Shown here piece by piece: positions 53,038-64,000 of a stretch of DNA of 64,000 nucleotides. Source of the stretch: Volutella citrinella (lineage: Eukaryota > Ascomycota > Sordariomycetes > Hypocreales > Nectriaceae); assembly GCA_034401135.1 (NCBI GenBank), contig JAWZSP010000001.1, positions 4,030,001 to 4,094,000 on the forward strand, given 5' to 3'. The notes under the pieces are model-generated. The model saw only the letters and a program-made list of their open reading frames with translations. It was not told the origin of the DNA and did not search any database. A program made the translations under genes and the position numbers. How positions within the stretch are numbered: the stretch's first letter is position 1; each line of letters opens with the position of its first letter.

Positions 53038-53819
53038 GCCCAGAGGGAGTAATAAACGACACGACACACCTGCAGCAGCCATAACAGTGTTATGATAAGT
53101 ATCCTGGAGAACTCATAGGTATGATGGGATGGTTGGGAATGGCAGACCTTGGATGGATGGAGATGTGGAAAGCTTGAATTGTATTAGCCATAGTCACTCC
53201 TTTATAACTCACCTACTAGTAGTAGTGTGCAACAAAATACACCTTAATATCTCTGGCCAGAGTCGAATATTGAAAGTTTGCCCAGCGTGATTGTCACTCT
53301 TTTCCCATGCGAGGTACACCAACCAGTACTCACCAACATATGATGTATTTCCTCCTTAGCGAGCTGCTCCAGCCCGGAGAAGCAAAAAAGAACTCAATCG
53401 ATCAAAAAACATACAACAGCGAGGATTCCCCAGTCGTCACCGACCTGAGTACTAGTTCGCCGCTTCTGGGCTTGACTAAGGGAGAGCGGACGGGATCCCG
53501 TATTTTACCAGAGCTGTGGTCGTATGTGCTCGGTTGAGGGTGTGAATGTGTCTATATTGTGTAGTTGTTGCTGGAGAGGGTGTTGCTTAACAGCACAGCC
53601 TACAGCGGCGTTTGAGTGAATGTGAGAATGGGTGATCATCTCCTGGTCTCTTCTGTAACAGACACTGTGTTTTTTTAATCTGGCAAACTGTTTCTGCCGT
53701 GAGCTTCGCCTTGATATATCTGGTTTGAGTGGTGCTGCTTCACACGAGCTGGAAATGTTCCTGTCCGGACAGTTTGCCTTGCCTCTTCAACATAACCCCG
53801 GTTGCCCTTTACCACAATC
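53038..53819. other. convergent 3' region
   Basis: This is 780 bp between the stops of the secreted protein and PHD-finger genes. A short CTAGTAGTAGTAGTG triplet run occurs near 53214; no gene is seen. Confidence 0.5.
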
Positions 53820-55125
53820 TTAAGCACCTGTGGGCTCCACAATCTGCTTGCCCGCCTTATCTATGAGAAATTGGCTAAAGGACTCCTCATCATTGCCGTC
53901 CATCAGCAGACTCCTGTCCTCCGTATCCGGCGCCAAATTGGCGTATAATCCTTGATCAGCTTTGGCCCACGTGGGCGGCAGAATGTCTTCGCCAGCGCCG
54001 GGAAGGTCGGCGATAACCTCAATCACACGCGTTCGTTTCAAGATCTTCTTCATGGGTCGTTGCTTTGGCCTGACCCTGCCGTTCGCAATGATTTGACCTT
54101 GTCTTGGCTTCTCATCACTCCGTTTCGCTGGCCTTTGTGCGCTCGGTAGTTGGGATTCCCAGTCGGGGGAATCAAATATCGGCAAGTCAGGATGCTTCTT
54201 GGAGACGGATACTAGAACATCCACAAGAAGGTGTGGCTGTATCTGATCACACAAGGAGAGAATGTTGAGCAAATCCGTCTTTTTCAAGTCAGAAAAGTAC
54301 TCCGCCCGCTGGAAACTGGGTTAGGATGTAAACATGCTATGATGGGAGACGCGTGCATACCGAGAGATCTGTCGCATTGCCCGGGCCAAAGCCGACCAGG
54401 CTTGACTTGGCGGGCACAACGCCGGGTGGAAGGGAAGCCAGTCTTTTCTGGCGCAGCTTTTCAGTCTCATTTAATCTTTGTTGACTGTTCCTTCCTCGGA
54501 GTTTCGTCATGTCTTGGTTCGCGGTGCATGACGCGCACGCGAACTCTTTGAGGCCATCCACCAATGGTGTAGGTTGGCATTGTTGGTGCCATGATTTGCC
54601 GCATTTTACACAGGTAGCCAATGGGCCTAGGGATGGCTCCGATGAACGGCCACAATTGCCGCACTGAAGAATTCCATTGTCGACGAATCCTAACGCTGTG
54701 ACTCTGTTGCCGGGGACTTGCGGCTGTTCGGCCCACGGGAATGCTATCGTGTTCTGGGTGAAGTCCTCTCTGTCACTATACGAGTCTCGCTTCCTTTTCA
54801 TCCCAACCGGTGGAGAAGATGTTGCGCCTGATTCGTTCACACTGATCGATGACCAGCTTTGCGACATGAGATTTGACGCCGGAGTTGGAAATGCTAGGGT
54901 GGAGCCCAGGTCCTGCTTGCCGTCTGATGACTGAGCTGCTGGGGTAGAGGAATCAAGGGATTGATCTGGGGTTTGAGACGCGGCTCTCAGCCGGGAGAGA
55001 ATGAGGGAAGCCGAAGAGGGGAATTGGCGAGGATATGGAGTTTGTCCAGAGTCTGCTTGTTTGGTAGATCCATCATTGGAGGCGTCCTGGGGTGCGGAGG
55101 CGCCCGGAAAGGCATGTGAATCCAT
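53820..55125 (-). CDS. PHD-finger protein
   Basis: Exons are 54361-55125 and 53820-54308, giving 417 aa. The 52-nt intron has donor GTATGC and CCTAACCCAG before acceptor TTTCCAG. An earlier AG six bases upstream would bring a stop, so the second is used. Residues 155-200 form a Cys4-His-Cys3 PHD finger (C155, C158, C172, C175, H180, C183, C197, C200). The region before it is Ser/Pro-rich with a KRKRDS motif that could be a nuclear signal. The second exon encodes YFSDLKKTDLLNILSLCDQI and a basic region. PHD fingers usually read histone tails, so a chromatin role is likely; no specific orthologue is named. Confidence 0.85.
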
Positions 55126-55551
55126 GCTGAAAAAGCAGTCTTTCAGAAAGGCCGTGAAAGGTGGTGTTTTTAGTGCTCAGATGGGCCGTATTGTTGGTTT
55201 GAAGATGGGCTGATCCACACCTCAAGAGGTTGTCATACACCATGGGCCTGCCCAGAGAAACAATATGGGCCCATAGTATCAAATGTTGACCACAATTGAG
55301 CTAGGGGCCGGAAATGTTTTTTTAGGGGTGGCTATCCCCGTTGCAGTTGTGCATATAGATGATTGGTGACAGGTGATTGAGCCTTGCAGTCTCAGGATGA
55401 TATTTACTTGGTGTTGTCAAACGAAGCTACGCGTGCAAGTCACGTGGCACCGTCATCAACGCCGTTTCTGGGAGACGCCTCCAGGGCCATCACAATGCCC
55501 GACGCTCAATCGATATTTTATCACTATTAACAGCTGTATAATTTATCGCTT
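55126..55551. other. upstream region of the PHD gene and 3' end of the CoA-transferase gene
   Basis: This is 426 bp between two minus-strand genes. No gene is recognised. Confidence 0.5.
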
Positions 55552-57109
55552 CTAACCGACAACTCCCTTTTGCCTCAGGGTATCCACCTCAGAATCGTCG
55601 AGGCCGAGGTGCTCGAGAAGCACCTCATTAGTGTGTTGGCCCAAAAGCGGCGGTGGGCTCCGAATGGTCGGCTGCGTCTCCGACATCTTGATGGGTGTGT
55701 TGACCATCTTGATAGGTCCACACTCGTCGTGGTCCATCTCCACGACCATATTTCGCGCCTTTGTGTGTTCGTGATTTAGAGTGGCCTGGACATCATTGAC
55801 CGCCGCATAGGGCATTCCTTTGCCCTCATACACCTCTAGCCAATGCTGCGTCGTCTCCTGTCTCGTCAATTCCTCGATTTTGGATTCCAGCTCTTTACGG
55901 TGGGCGACACGATCAGCATTGGTCCTGTACCGGGCGTCGTCCTTCCACTCCGGTTTGCCCAGGCCGTCGCAGAGAATGCCAAACAACTTGTCGTTGCCGC
56001 CCCCCACCAGAATGCCTCCATCCTTTGTGTCGAACGACTTGTAGGGCACGATTGATGCTAGAAATGATTAGCAGATCCCTAAAAATTTCAGGCAATGGGG
56101 CTCCTCACGATGTGCTGTCCCCCAGCGCCCCGAATCCTTCTTGCCGCTGATCAGACAGCTGCTGGCGATGTTGGCTAACGTCGCAGTCTGGCAGTCGCTA
56201 AGAGCGACATCAATGTGTTGCCCTTTTCCTGATTTGGCGCGACTGAGGAGCGCAGCCATAATGCTGTTGCTGGTATACAGACCGGTGGTCAGGTCCGTGA
56301 CGGCAACACCGACCTTGACGGGCGGGCCATCACGTTCACCGGTGATGTGCATCAGTCCGAACTCAGCTTCGACCATGACATCGTATCCAGGCCGATTGGA
56401 ATATGGGCCTGTTTGGCCGTAGCCGGTGATGGAGGCATAAATAAGACTGGGGTTGATTTTGTGGAGCGTCTGGTAGTCAAGAGCGTACTTTGCCAGGCTT
56501 CCGGGGAGGTAGTTCTCAACCAAGACATCGCACTTGGCGGCGAGCTTGTGAAGGATGTCGACACCTTCTTGGTATTGGAATGAAAGTCCAAGTGACTTCT
56601 TGTTTCGGTTTGCCTAGAGTCACAATGAGACAACGTCCATCTGCGAAATGCAAGCAAGGTTGACGAACTCCCAAATAGTAGGCCGATTCCCCTTGGCCCT
56701 GTAGTAATGAGTCGTCTTTATACTTGGCGTACGGGGGCCCCCATGCACGAGTATCATCCCCGCGAACAGGATGCTCGATCTTGATGACTTCAGCACTGCA
56801 CAGAGTCCACGTGGTTAATATTGGTTGAGCGAAATAGCCATCTGACGTACCCAAGATCGCCAAGAATTTGTGTGCAGTAAGGCTGTTCTATCCGTCAGGC
56901 CAAACCCCGAGTTATTTCCCAACGAACAATCTCAAACTTACACCGGCCAGAACTCTAGTCATATCGAGCACTCGAACACCCGCCAATGGCAGAGCGGCGG
57001 ACGGCTTAGTTGAATAGGTGCGAGCGCACACAAGGGCGCGACTGCTCCGGGGCGGGGACCGCAGGGCTCGGGTGATGATGGATGGCCTCATATTTTTGGT
57101 ACTCTCCAC
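55552..57109 (-). CDS. class III (CaiB/BaiF) CoA-transferase, SUGCT-like, probably mitochondrial
   Basis: There are five exons: 56942-57109, a 32-nt exon 56851-56882, 56669-56795, 56109-56613 and 55552-56057, giving 445 aa. Introns are 59, 55, 55 and 51 nt; the third has an unusual donor GTTCGT. The N-terminus is Arg/Ser-rich (RALRSPPRSSRALVCARTYST), a likely mitochondrial presequence. Family landmarks in order are VRVLDMTRVLAGPYCTQILG, LGAEVIKIEHP, DDTRAWGPP, ANRNKKSL, VENYLPG, GPYSNRPGYD (with the nucleophilic Asp), HIDVALSD and TAHPSIVPY. It most resembles succinate-hydroxymethylglutarate CoA-transferase, which activates glutarate with succinyl-CoA or HMG-CoA; other family members use formyl- or mesaconyl-CoA, so the substrate is inferred. 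Confidence 0.88.
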
Positions 57110-59349
57110 GGTATTCGGGCGATGTCAGAGACACAATGGTTTGACAGCAAGATACGCTCCAATTTGTAGATCGGAGAGAGAGCGGCCGGCGTATTCAAAG
57201 GCAGCGGAGACGGTTGCGGGTCGGCATCTCCAGCCCACTAGGCCGCACCGAATGGCCAATCAGCAGCGAAGCCGGGCCCGGAAGCGCCCCAGTGCGCTTG
57301 TTCCTCTCGGAGCCGTCGCGACGGAACTTGAGCTTTCGGCGCCGAGAGCATCATACCGTCAAAAAAATGCGGAGAAATGGCAGTTGCGGGAGATGCCAGC
57401 GTTGGAACACGGGCGGCTTGAAAGCCATGAGCAGCTCCTGCGCAACTCCACCAGCTCTGTGCTCCCTCCTCGCGGATAACGGTTGAGTATGCCGATGCTC
57501 CAGGGTTCTGGGGGCTCGCAGCTTCTATCCTATTTCGAGCAATCCTGCTCACTACCTATAAAAAACCGGCGATCATCAGATGCGGGCAAGGTACAGGTAT
57601 GCAAGGGTTCATCGTGCGACATGTAACTCTTGTCAAGGTCACCCGATAAATCACTCCCATTCTGCCTTCGTCATGGTCGTTAAGTATGCACCTCAGGCAG
57701 AGCCCTGGCGCTGGGGCCGAGCGCGGGCTACTATTTACAGAACGGAACACCAGAGAGATGGCAGGGGGCCGGGCGTCTACTACGTAGTCTGGCGCCTTGG
57801 CGAATCAGGCCCCAGTTGCGATGGAGGGCTCCCAATCGCCCAGCCCGCATTGGCTTGGCGGGGGGAGTTGCTGTACAGCCACACTCCAGGCCGTGAACGG
57901 GCGGAAGATGTGAGAGATCGGTACTTTGAACGCGGGATGTTGAACAAGATCGGGAGAATCTGACATGGAACGCTCTTCTCCGAGTAAAAGATCTTTCGCT
58001 AGGCTGATGAACGCCTGTTCTTCCTCTGGTTGCCTCTGCCACAGCGGCGCGGGCGGCCCAGTGCTGGTCCTCACGAGTACCTGTCCCTCGGTCAGCGTTG
58101 GTCTGTTGTTTGCGTCTCAACCTTCAGGGGCGACGCCAGCGGCTCCGATGTGCATATTTTGGGTCTTTCGTTGGGTCTTCGAATTAGTGAAACATGAAGG
58201 CGCTGTAGGAAATGCCTTACTGGGTCGAGCAAGGCTTGGAAGGGTTCAAGGTTGGACAAACAACCTGATGTTCAGGGAAGTTTGACACCGCCCCAGTTCA
58301 CAACCTCGTATTGTAGCCCATGACGCGCCTGGTGGTGGCCGCGGCGTGCATATACCCCGCCGGCAGCCAGCATACCTGGTTATACAGCATTGCATTATTC
58401 AGAGCCAGTTGTTTCTGGGTGGGGGGGAATCACCACGCCGTCTCCAAGTTTTCAGTGCTAGCAGCAGCCTCCAGCTGGGTTTCGTTCCTCGGTCCTGTAA
58501 GAGAAGACGGTGGCTGATCCCGCAAGCCTCTGTGCGCTCGCAAAGACGATGCGGCGCAATAAATAGAACACAAAACAGACTAGCAGCTCGTAATTGCTAC
58601 CACCGGGCACCTACCGGACTGGAATCCGGGGCCCGGCGCTCGCTATTGTGCTCTAAATTGCGAATCGCGTTGCCATGTACGGGCGTTGCATGAATAACAA
58701 CCAGGCATGCTTGCCTTTTGGAGGGGACCATTTGGCGCCCAATGAACGCCACGGTCGACTGATCATTTGGCTCGATATGAGCGTCTACCTCTCTGAAATT
58801 GCGTCTGTGCAGTTGGTCGTCCATTGCAGATTCCCGAGCAGTGACCAGGGCGTCGGCAGAAGGCTCAGCACCAGATACGCGGCTGAGCCGGGATGGGATG
58901 TCCCCTCACGGAGCCTGGTGTTCATGGCCTAATTATTGTACCAGGCTGCTCTGCTCCCTCCCTCCTGATGATAGCGGGCGATGGGGTGGCAGTGCGTGGT
59001 TCTCTGCCGCCCAGGCTAGGTGGTGTTTGCCAATCCCCGTCCAAGGATGCCGCGTGTTGCAGCAAGCGGCGCAGGGCAGTGCATCCCTGGGGTTGGGGTT
59101 AGGTTGGCCTCCACCTCTCCCACCCCGGAACTCAAGGCGGAGCCAGCCCCGGTGAGGTGACGTGAACATGATATTATAAGGGCGTGCGACCACCATAGCT
59201 GCGAAGCCCGAGCGAGGCAGACTGACATGCACGCCATTTATTCCTATTCATTAATTGGCACCCACCATTCGCTATTGGCCTTTTGGGCTCGAAAAATCCC
59301 ATCCCCTCGTTCTCACCACCAACAATCAGACAAAAACATACCTGCAGAC
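57110..59349. other. 2.2 kb without recognisable genes
   Basis: Only chance-like frames are seen. A TATA-like ATATTATAAG near 59170 may serve the gene at 59350. Confidence 0.45.
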
Positions 59350-60036
59350 ATGGCCATGTTCAGCCTCTTCTTCTCACGCCTGACTGGGAGGAATCGCCAG
59401 GTTCGCAATCATCGCCAGAGTCACCAAGATGCCCCCCAAGGGGAGCAAAAGTCCTTCATCTTCTTCATGGGCAAAGGGAGTAAGGCAAAGGCTGCAAAGA
59501 AGCACGACCTGTCCGATCCGGAATCCATGGACGATGAGGACGTACAGCGCGAAGCAATGATTCGGAAATCATTGGCCAGCCGCGCGTCGTCCCAGAACAC
59601 ACGCCGCATGAGCCGTGTTTCCACAAAGCGCATGAGCCGCGCATCAATGGGGACCACTGATAGTTCGAGCCGCGTCCAGGAGGTGGCTAGCGTTGACAGC
59701 GAAGAGGATGACGACGACCAGAGCGTGGAGGAACAAGGAGAGACGTCTCGAGGAGGCCACGCACGGGGAGGGTCTTCTTCACGGCCCGCCAAAAGGGCGA
59801 ACCTGAAGATGGACTGGAAGGCCTACGAGGCTGGCCTGCAACGGAACCGATCCGTCTTGATACGGAGTCACCCAGGCATTGACAGGTCCGTCACAATGCC
59901 CATACCGCCGTCCAGGCCCCAGTTTGCCATACCTCGTCGACCGGTCCAGTCCAACCCGACGTCGCCAGTCGACCACGCTCCCGGATCAACCGCCACATCC
60001 CAGGGATTCACACCGCCTGCGGGTGGAAGTTCATAA
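59350..60036 (+). CDS. hypothetical basic/acidic low-complexity protein, 228 aa
   Basis: This is a single exon from ATG 59350; the frame is open further up, but the upstream part is probably leader. The N-terminus is short and hydrophobic (MAMFSLFFSRLTGRNRQ), then Lys-rich (MGKGSKAKAAKKH). A repetitive Arg/Ser segment follows (TRRMSRVSTKRMSRASMG, two copies of RMSR), then an acidic run (SEEDDDDQSVEE), a basic stretch and a Pro-rich end. I recognise no domain. The RxxS-like repeats could be phosphorylation sites. Confidence 0.55.
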   Translation: MAMFSLFFSRLTGRNRQVRNHRQSHQDAPQGEQKSFIFFMGKGSKAKAAKKHDLSDPESMDDEDVQREAMIRKSLASRASSQNTRRMSRVSTKRMSRASMGTTDSSSRVQEVASVDSEEDDDDQSVEEQGETSRGGHARGGSSSRPAKRANLKMDWKAYEAGLQRNRSVLIRSHPGIDRSVTMPIPPSRPQFAIPRRPVQSNPTSPVDHAPGSTATSQGFTPPAGGSS

Positions 60037-60066
60037 CCAACTATTCCAACGGAAAAACGATCACGA

Positions 60067-60101
60067 GTACACACGCGCACACGCACGCACGCACGCACGC
60101 A
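60067..60101. repeat. (GCAC)n microsatellite
   Basis: Tandem CGCACA/GCAC units lie just after the stop of the hypothetical gene at 59350. Confidence 0.75.
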
Positions 60102-60304
60102 CATTCCCTTATTGAAAGGAGTCGGCAAGGAGTTTGCGGGTTATACCCATTTCCCTTATGCATTCATTGGCTACATCGGGGCGTTTCGCTACGACATTGA
60201 CGTTTGTTTGTGGAGAATAAGAGTCGGCGTGGTAATTTTTGTAGCAGTAAACGTACGTAATATATATCCATCCATATTCTCTAGTGCGACAAAGGCGCTG
60301 CTGC

Positions 60305-61594
60305 TTATCCATCGATCTCGTTGGTGACATCGACAAATGCCTGCCACTGCTTCCAAGCCTCGCCACTCTTGAGGGCCCAGCGAGCTCGGCGCACTCCTTC
60401 CTTCCAGCGGTAGCCGCCAGGACCGCGCTCTTTGATGACCTGTCCGTCATCGCCATGTCCCATGTCGCTGCTGTCTGCCTCGCAGATGCCCGACGCAACC
60501 ATGAGAGCGGACGTGTTCATGAGCACAAATTCCAGGATCGGGTCGTCGTCGGGGACCTCGTTGTGTAGTATCCGCGAAAGGATCTCGGCGTTCTCCTCCG
60601 GCTCCTTGCCGGGGGACACCGTATCGAGGGGATGGGCGCTGAGACCGAAGTCGCTCGGCTGAACCTTGAAGTGTTCAACCACGACGCCGGCGGGGGTCTC
60701 CTTCAGACTCCAGCACAGAGTCGGGCCAGCGCAGCTAACTTCATCCAGGTCCTCCTCGCCGCAGATGACGAGAGCCTTTTTGCAGCCCGCAATGCGCAAA
60801 GCTTCCGCAAAAGAGGGACCCAGGTCTTTCCTCCCGACGCCAATCACACGGGCCTCCAGGACGTCCTCGACAGGGTTGGCCAACGGGCCAAGATTGTTGA
60901 AGATGGTTCTCCACGGAAGCTGTTTGCGGATGGGGGCCACATATCGCATTCCGGTATGGAAAACTGGCGCGAACAAAAAGGTGTAGTTGGTGGCGGAGTA
61001 CGCCTTGACCAGGGTGTCTGGGCGCACGGCGCTGATCACGGGCGGGCGAGGCTTCATGTTGTTGACCAGGTCTGCACTGCCAGATTTGGATGTGCTGGAA
61101 CGGTTTCCATGCTTGGAGACCATCAGCAAAGCAGATCCTAGGATGGAAGATGTCGTGCTGATGTTGAAGGTGTTGTGCCCATCGCCGCCGGTACCAACAA
61201 TGTCACACTGGGTGCATCTCAATTAGTCGTCACGAGTCTCACAGTCGCGGGCATGTGAAGAGCTTACCAGGCCGCCATTGTAGTTGCCCTCTTTCCTACC
61301 CTTTCGCTCAATGAGCTCCTTCAGTTCCTGGACCGGGATCGGCGCTGCGGCCTCACGCATAACACGGGCGCATTCTGCAAGCACGTCCGCCTTGAAGTCT
61401 AGCTGGGTGAAGTGAAGGGCCATGAGCAGCGAGGCCGTCTGAGCCTCCGTCACCTGGTTGGTGAAGAAATGCGAGATGGCATCGGCAATCTCCGTCGGCG
61501 TCACCGCGTTACCGTTCGGCCACAGCTTCGTGAGGAGGGGCTTGATGTCGACCTTGGGCAGGGTCTGCCCCTCTGCCCCGGATTGCGATGCCAT
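60305..61594 (-). CDS. TRP4: anthranilate phosphoribosyltransferase
   Basis: Exons are 61268-61594 and 60305-61207, giving 409 aa. The intron is 60 nt (GTAAGC...ACCCAG) with the frame kept. The N-terminal helical part (DIKPLLTKLW, VTPTEIADAISHFF, LLMALHFTQLD) precedes the PRPP-binding loop CDIVGTGGDGHNTFNIST and the KHGNRSSTSKSGSAD block; FNNLGPLANP follows. All are signatures of the enzyme that joins anthranilate and PRPP in tryptophan synthesis. The C-terminus has a fungal-type insertion around EVPDDDPILEFVLMNTSAL. A Gcn4/CPC1-type site lies in the upstream region. Confidence 0.95.
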
Positions 61595-62762
61595 TGTCTG
61601 GCGGGCTAGAGGATAATACCTAAGCAACGCGAGAGAGGTCCTGAGGTAAGCAAGTGACGCAGCAATGGGCAGAAAAACCAGAGCTCTGCGATTTGTGATG
61701 GTTAGTCGTGATTGCTCATCCGTTGATATTTGCTCCCATTGATTGACTCGGCCTGTCCAGGGTTGGATGATGGATCGGACCTTAAAACGGCGGTCGGGGT
61801 GCTACTGGCAAACTGCGCCTTGCGTGCTAATGCTGACTGACACCATAGCGCGACAGCCAGAGGTACGTACCCCGTGCACCCTTTGGAACTTGGAACCCTG
61901 GAGGATCAACAAATCAAACAAGGTTTTTTGGATGACTCAGGCACCACAAGGTTCGCCAGGCTTCCAGACTCTCCACCCATGGGCACAAAGGCGCAGCCTC
62001 AGGCCCTTCCCTTGCCCGCCTCATCTTCTCCCGAACAACCTCATCACCTCACAACGACTTCCTCACTCTTCGCCTGAAGCCGGTCCGCAACCGCTCTTAT
62101 CTCCTAATCCCAGACGGTCATTTCCTCCAAGCGACCGCGACGACCGCTTCGAGCCGACTTTTCGTTGATCTGGGGTTCCGCGACCACAGACGCCTTCACT
62201 GGTTCAGAACGGTCGGCTTTGGCAGGAGTTTTCCGCTCCTTGACACCTTCACAGGACCGTCTCTCTCCATAGCGTCTTCTTCGCCAGCGTAATACACAAG
62301 CGAAAAGTCTCTGCGGGACTGAAAAGAATCCCGCGCCGTTCTCTCAAGCAGACTGCCGCAGCAGTCGGTCTGTGATACAGAGTCAGTGCATCGTGCCCTG
62401 CTGCGTGCTTCACCCACCTCGCAGTAGCATCCGCAGAACAAGGCCTGCTCCTCATCCAGGCTGGCATTCCTCACCTAGGTTGGCTTTTCCCTCTCTATAC
62501 GCAAACTTGGCTGTTTTGTCGTTGGGAGCCTCTCTGCCTTGACACCTTCCGAACCGTCAAACTGCATTCGCCGCTCTTCGTTCAGTTTGTCAACGATCGC
62601 CTTTGGATTCAAGAATCAGTTAAGCCTGTCAACTCGAGCTCCAGAAAGAGTGTAGAGAAGAAGAGGCAACAGCTGCGCAGACAGAGAAAGGAAAGGAAGC
62701 GAGCCCGCAAAGTTTTTAACGAAGTGGCCAATATCTACACGGCCCGACCGTACGAACCCAAA
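61595..62762. promoter_or_regulatory. shared upstream region of TRP4 and TFIIB
   Basis: This is 1.17 kb between divergent genes. It contains TGACTCA at 61933-61939 (listed separately) and TGACTCG at 61744-61750. I see no ATG between about 62470 and 62763, consistent with a long uninterrupted TFIIB leader. Confidence 0.6.
61933..61939. promoter_or_regulatory. Gcn4/CPC1 (cross-pathway control) binding site
   Basis: TGACTCA is the palindromic consensus of the bZIP activator of amino-acid genes. It lies about 340 bp upstream of TRP4, a classic target, with a near-match TGACTCG at 61744. Regulation is inferred from the motif. Confidence 0.6.
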
Positions 62763-63809
62763 ATGATTCCGCCCAACGGCGGTGATGGAAGCTCAGGGGC
62801 CTTCCAAGAGGATCTGAGCAACATCCTCAGCTGCCCCGATTGCAAGGAGATCCCCCCCAATCTGATTGAGGAGTTCTCTAGTGGTGATATGGTGTGTGAC
62901 AGTTGTGGTGTAGTCGTGGGAACCCGCATCATCGACACTCGGTCTGAGTGGCGTACCTTTGCCAACGACGACCAGGGTGGTGATGACCCCAGTCGTGTTG
63001 GTGGTCCCCAAGACGAGTTCGTCGAGGGCCAGCAGCTCGCCACGACGGTCGCCTTCTCGGAGTCCAAGGCACACAAGGCCCTGTCTCGCACCCAAAACAA
63101 CGCAAACCAGGACAAGGCTCAGAAAGGGCTCATGCAAGCGTACAAAGAAATCGTGTCGCTCTGTGAAGCCATCAACATGGGCCAAAACGTGTCCAACGCC
63201 GCCAAGCACATCTTCAAGCTTGTGGACAAGTACAAGTTTATGAAGGGCAAGCCGCAAGAGGCGGTCATTGCTGGATGCATCTTTATTGCCTGCCGGCAGA
63301 ACAACGTGCCACGTACGTTCCGTGAAATTTTCAACCTCACGAGCGTCAGCAAAAAGGAAGTCGGCAGGGTCTTCAAGCAACTGCAGAGCTTCCTGCAGAA
63401 GCTGCAGGACACCGAGGGCGAGGGCGCCACTGGTCTCAACACCGTCACCAACTACGAGAACACGTCTGTGGGTGCGGAGGACCTCTGCAGCCGTTATGTG
63501 TCGCAGCTCGGCTTCAAGAACCAACAGAAGATCTCCAAGATCTCCCGAGACCTCGCTGAACAAGCCAATGACATCTCGGCGCTGGCAGGACGATCACCCC
63601 TGTCCGTTGCGGCTGCATGCATCTACATGGCGTGCCACCTGGTGGGTGAGCCACGTCCGTCGCTTCCGATTGCCAAGCAAGCGGGCGTGAGCGACGGAAC
63701 TGTCAAGACTGCATACAAGCACCTCTTTGCTGCCCGTGATCAGCTCATCAAGAAGGAGTGGCTCGATGACGGCGGAAGCATGGACAACATTCCTCAAGTT
63801 CAGGTGTAG
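62763..63809 (+). CDS. SUA7: transcription initiation factor TFIIB
   Basis: This is a single exon of 348 aa. The frame is open 13 codons further up but only with a GTG; 62763 is the first ATG and gives a length close to yeast TFIIB (345). The N-terminal zinc ribbon has C24, C27, C45 and C48. The B-reader/linker includes RIIDTRSEWRTFANDD. Two cyclin-like repeats follow (EIVSLCEAINMGQNVSNAAKHI...IFIACRQNNVPRTFREI and YVSQLGFKNQQKISKI...CIYMACHLVGEPRPSL). TFIIB bridges TBP and RNA polymerase II in the preinitiation complex. Confidence 0.95.
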   Translation: MIPPNGGDGSSGAFQEDLSNILSCPDCKEIPPNLIEEFSSGDMVCDSCGVVVGTRIIDTRSEWRTFANDDQGGDDPSRVGGPQDEFVEGQQLATTVAFSESKAHKALSRTQNNANQDKAQKGLMQAYKEIVSLCEAINMGQNVSNAAKHIFKLVDKYKFMKGKPQEAVIAGCIFIACRQNNVPRTFREIFNLTSVSKKEVGRVFKQLQSFLQKLQDTEGEGATGLNTVTNYENTSVGAEDLCSRYVSQLGFKNQQKISKISRDLAEQANDISALAGRSPLSVAAACIYMACHLVGEPRPSLPIAKQAGVSDGTVKTAYKHLFAARDQLIKKEWLDDGGSMDNIPQVQV

Positions 63810-64000
63810 GAACCTCAGCATGGAGGACTTCGTCGCCAAGACGATACAAAGCACAAACAAAAACAGAAACAAGCGGCAGTAGTAGCCGGTTGCACAATGA
63901 CTTGCCCTCAAGAATTGACAAGGTCCGATTTTGGTGGCCTGGGGGTTCGGTCACTCGGGACCGTCAATGCGACGCCCGCGTAATGTACGGCTGGGATGGC

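Noticed and set aside
57580..57963. 127-codon plus-strand frame
   Set aside because: No family motif and an overlapping frame of equal length on the other strand; it looks like chance.
60067..60101. Short regular repeats considered as a CRISPR-like array
   Set aside because: It is a simple tetranucleotide microsatellite with no spacers, in a eukaryotic genome.

Overview
The window is nuclear DNA of a filamentous ascomycete (Pezizomycotina, most likely Sordariomycetes, perhaps Hypocreales). This rests on the many 46-112 nt introns with GTRNGY donors and CTAAC-like branch points, and on fungal families (PMT4, GT69, ATG10, GH47, TRP4). An old DNA transposon also looks as if it was mutated by repeat-induced point mutation (RIP). 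No species can be named from the sequence alone. Exon coordinates were worked out by hand from splice signals and reading phase.

Layout. 0-2.3 kb: two tRNA-like genes on the minus strand, each ending in a T-run. 2.3-16.6 kb: nested transposons. The outer one is a wrecked piggyBac-type element of about 2.1 kb with inverted ends at 2334 and 16561. Its transposase can still be read through many TAG/TAA stops. Inside it sits an intact, apparently very young Ty3/Gypsy LTR retrotransposon (3786-15925) with LTRs that look identical and a 4-bp target duplication GTAG. Besides a 2,200-codon gag-pol it carries two extra genes driven from a shared divergent intergenic region: a sense Ulp1-like cysteine protease (833 aa) and an antisense, intron-containing, cysteine-rich DUF3716-like protein (about 323 aa). 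This cargo pair is the most unusual thing in the window.

16.6-64 kb is gene-bearing host DNA. In order: GH47 alpha-1,2-mannosidase (-), ATG10 (+), U2 snRNP B''-like RRM protein (-), ARPC1 (+), RidA/Mmf1-like protein with a 14-nt exon (-), PMT4 O-mannosyltransferase (+), GT69/CAP59 mannosyltransferase-like protein (+), a small basic hypothetical protein (+), a broken ankyrin-repeat gene (-), a 4.8-kb stretch without recognisable genes, a C2H2 zinc-finger protein (+), an ASNSD1-like glutamine amidotransferase/asparagine synthetase-like protein (+), a four-helix membrane protein (+), a 3.3-kb gene-poor stretch, a secreted cysteine-rich protein (+), a PHD-finger protein (-), a class III CoA-transferase of the SUGCT type (-), a 2.2-kb gene-poor stretch, a basic hypothetical protein (+), TRP4 anthranilate phosphoribosyltransferase (-) and TFIIB (+).

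The host genes are mostly unrelated housekeeping genes. The only functional theme is secretory-pathway glycosylation (GH47 mannosidase, PMT4, GT69) within 14 kb, which may be chance. Several pairs are divergent and share 0.4-1.3 kb promoters (GH47/ATG10, U2B''/ARPC1, RidA/PMT4, TRP4/TFIIB). TRP4 has a perfect Gcn4/CPC1-type TGACTCA site in its upstream region.
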